Source: Acidobacteriota bacterium (GTDB lineage Bacteria; Acidobacteriota; Terriglobia; Acidiferrales; UBA7541). From it: a DNA stretch of 6,636 nt. Position numbers and translations under genes: made by a program. The stretch lies in contig QHYF01000132.1 in assembly GCA_003224075.1 (NCBI GenBank), positions 1-6,636 on the forward strand, written 5' to 3'. Under the pieces are notes generated by a model, which was given only the letters and a program-made list of their open reading frames with translations, was not told where the DNA came from and did no database searches. Below are positions 5,802-6,636 of this stretch, in pieces. How positions within the stretch are numbered: the stretch's first letter is position 1; every line of letters starts with the position of its first letter.

Positions 5802-6611
5802 ATGCCTGTACTCCCGCCCAATCTCGATGCCGTCATTGAGGAAACTTGGCAACGCGTTCGCGATGTTCCCGGGTTCTTGCAGGAAGGCGAGGCACGGTTC
5901 CTGGGTTTACTGGCCGCGGGCGCTCCGGCGAACGGCACGATCGTGGAGATTGGAAGTTTCAAAGGCCGATCCACGGTGATGCTGGCGTCCATGGCAAAAC
6001 ATTACGGACTGGGCCCAGTTGTCGCGATCGATCCGCACACAACCACGGCCCCCACGGACCCCGTGCTGGAAAAAGGCTCATCCACGTTTGAGGAATTCGT
6101 GGCGTCTTTGCGCGCGGCGGGAGTCGAATCGTTCGTGGAAGTCCGCCGGGCGTGTTCGCGGGAAGTGGCGGAAGGTTGGAAGCGGCCCATCCGATTGCTG
6201 TGGATCGATGGTGATCACACCTACGCCGGGGTGAAGGAAGACTTCCAGCGGTTCTCGCCGTTTGTTTCGAGCGGCGGAATCGTCGCGCTGCACGATGCGC
6301 TGCATGGCTACGAGGGACCGATCCGAGTCTTCGTGGAAGAGATTCTGCGCTCGGACCGCTTTGGCCCCGCGGGTTTCGTCAAGTCCATCGCCTGGAGCCA
6401 GCACCGCCCGGACGATGGCGGCGCGTTCCGGGAGCAGCGCGAGAAGCTGGATCTTCGAGCCCGTGGGTTGGTGCCGTTGTTAACGAACGGGAACATCCTC
6501 AGGGGTTTCAAGAAGCTGAGGTATAACTTGATTCGCGCTTGTGTGCCGCGGGCAGTGATTTCGCCCGCTCGATGGGCGGCCATCATTTCACAGCACACCT
6601 CGAAACGCTGA
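5802..6611 (+). CDS. Class I SAM-dependent methyltransferase (Methyltransf_24-like)
   Basis: The 269-residue product is a Rossmann-fold methyltransferase. Motif I is VEIGSFKGRST at 48-58 (the glycine-containing SAM loop). AIDPHT at 75-80 supplies the acidic residue after strand 2. LLWIDGDHTYAGVKEDF at 132-148 has the WIDGDH signature of the Methyltransf_24 group, where the Asp/His residues can hold a metal. IVALHDAL at 160-167 follows. In this family such enzymes often methylate sugars or small phenolic hydroxyls, commonly in surface-glycan or secondary-metabolite clusters. The acceptor here is unknown. About 75 residues after the core end in a basic and hydrophobic tail (GFKKLRYNLIRACVPR near 235-250), perhaps for membrane or partner contact. 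The ATG at 5802 was chosen because an extended -10 promoter lies at 5757-5765 and the upstream frame is not protein-like. A TTG at 5769 is a less likely alternative. No neighbour defines a pathway, and the window ends 25 bp after the stop. Confidence 0.87.
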   Translation: MPVLPPNLDAVIEETWQRVRDVPGFLQEGEARFLGLLAAGAPANGTIVEIGSFKGRSTVMLASMAKHYGLGPVVAIDPHTTTAPTDPVLEKGSSTFEEFVASLRAAGVESFVEVRRACSREVAEGWKRPIRLLWIDGDHTYAGVKEDFQRFSPFVSSGGIVALHDALHGYEGPIRVFVEEILRSDRFGPAGFVKSIAWSQHRPDDGGAFREQREKLDLRARGLVPLLTNGNILRGFKKLRYNLIRACVPRAVISPARWAAIISQHTSKR

Positions 6612-6636
6612 CCAGTCCAGGGATTGCCGCGCTTGG

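Overview
The window looks like a stretch of an acidobacterial chromosome (Terriglobia-like). This is an inference. It rests on the large Oar-type TonB-dependent outer-membrane protein, which is typical of that phylum, the GC-rich codon use, and a Gram-negative cell plan. No rRNA, tRNA, mobile element, CRISPR array, integrase or attachment site was seen.

Layout. (1) Positions 1-2613, plus strand: the C-terminal 870 residues of a TonB-dependent receptor / Oar-like beta-barrel, cut at the left edge, followed by a strong intrinsic terminator at 2650-2682. (2) Positions 2683-2794: a convergent intergenic gap with a short imperfect tandem repeat beside the leuD stop. (3) Positions 4919 down to 2795, minus strand: leuC then leuD, the two subunits of 3-isopropylmalate dehydratase, 61 bp apart and probably one transcript. 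(4) Positions 5449 down to 5120, minus strand: a small single-domain PilZ protein with an intact c-di-GMP-binding signature and a near-perfect ribosome-binding site. (5) Positions 5450-5801: a 352-bp divergent regulatory gap holding several short dyads, a repeated 9-mer and a convincing extended -10 promoter. (6) Positions 5802-6611, plus strand: a class I SAM-dependent methyltransferase of the Methyltransf_24 type.

How the genes relate. LeuC and LeuD form one heterodimeric Fe-S enzyme, catalysing the second step of leucine biosynthesis; leuA and leuB are not in the window. The other three genes (receptor, PilZ protein, methyltransferase) share no visible pathway with leuCD. The PilZ and methyltransferase genes share a divergent control region but are not one operon.

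No clearly new system is evident. The points most worth a second look are the eight tightly spaced cysteine pairs in the receptor, the dyad/repeat cluster in the PilZ-methyltransferase gap, and an apparently almost leaderless leuC promoter/start arrangement.
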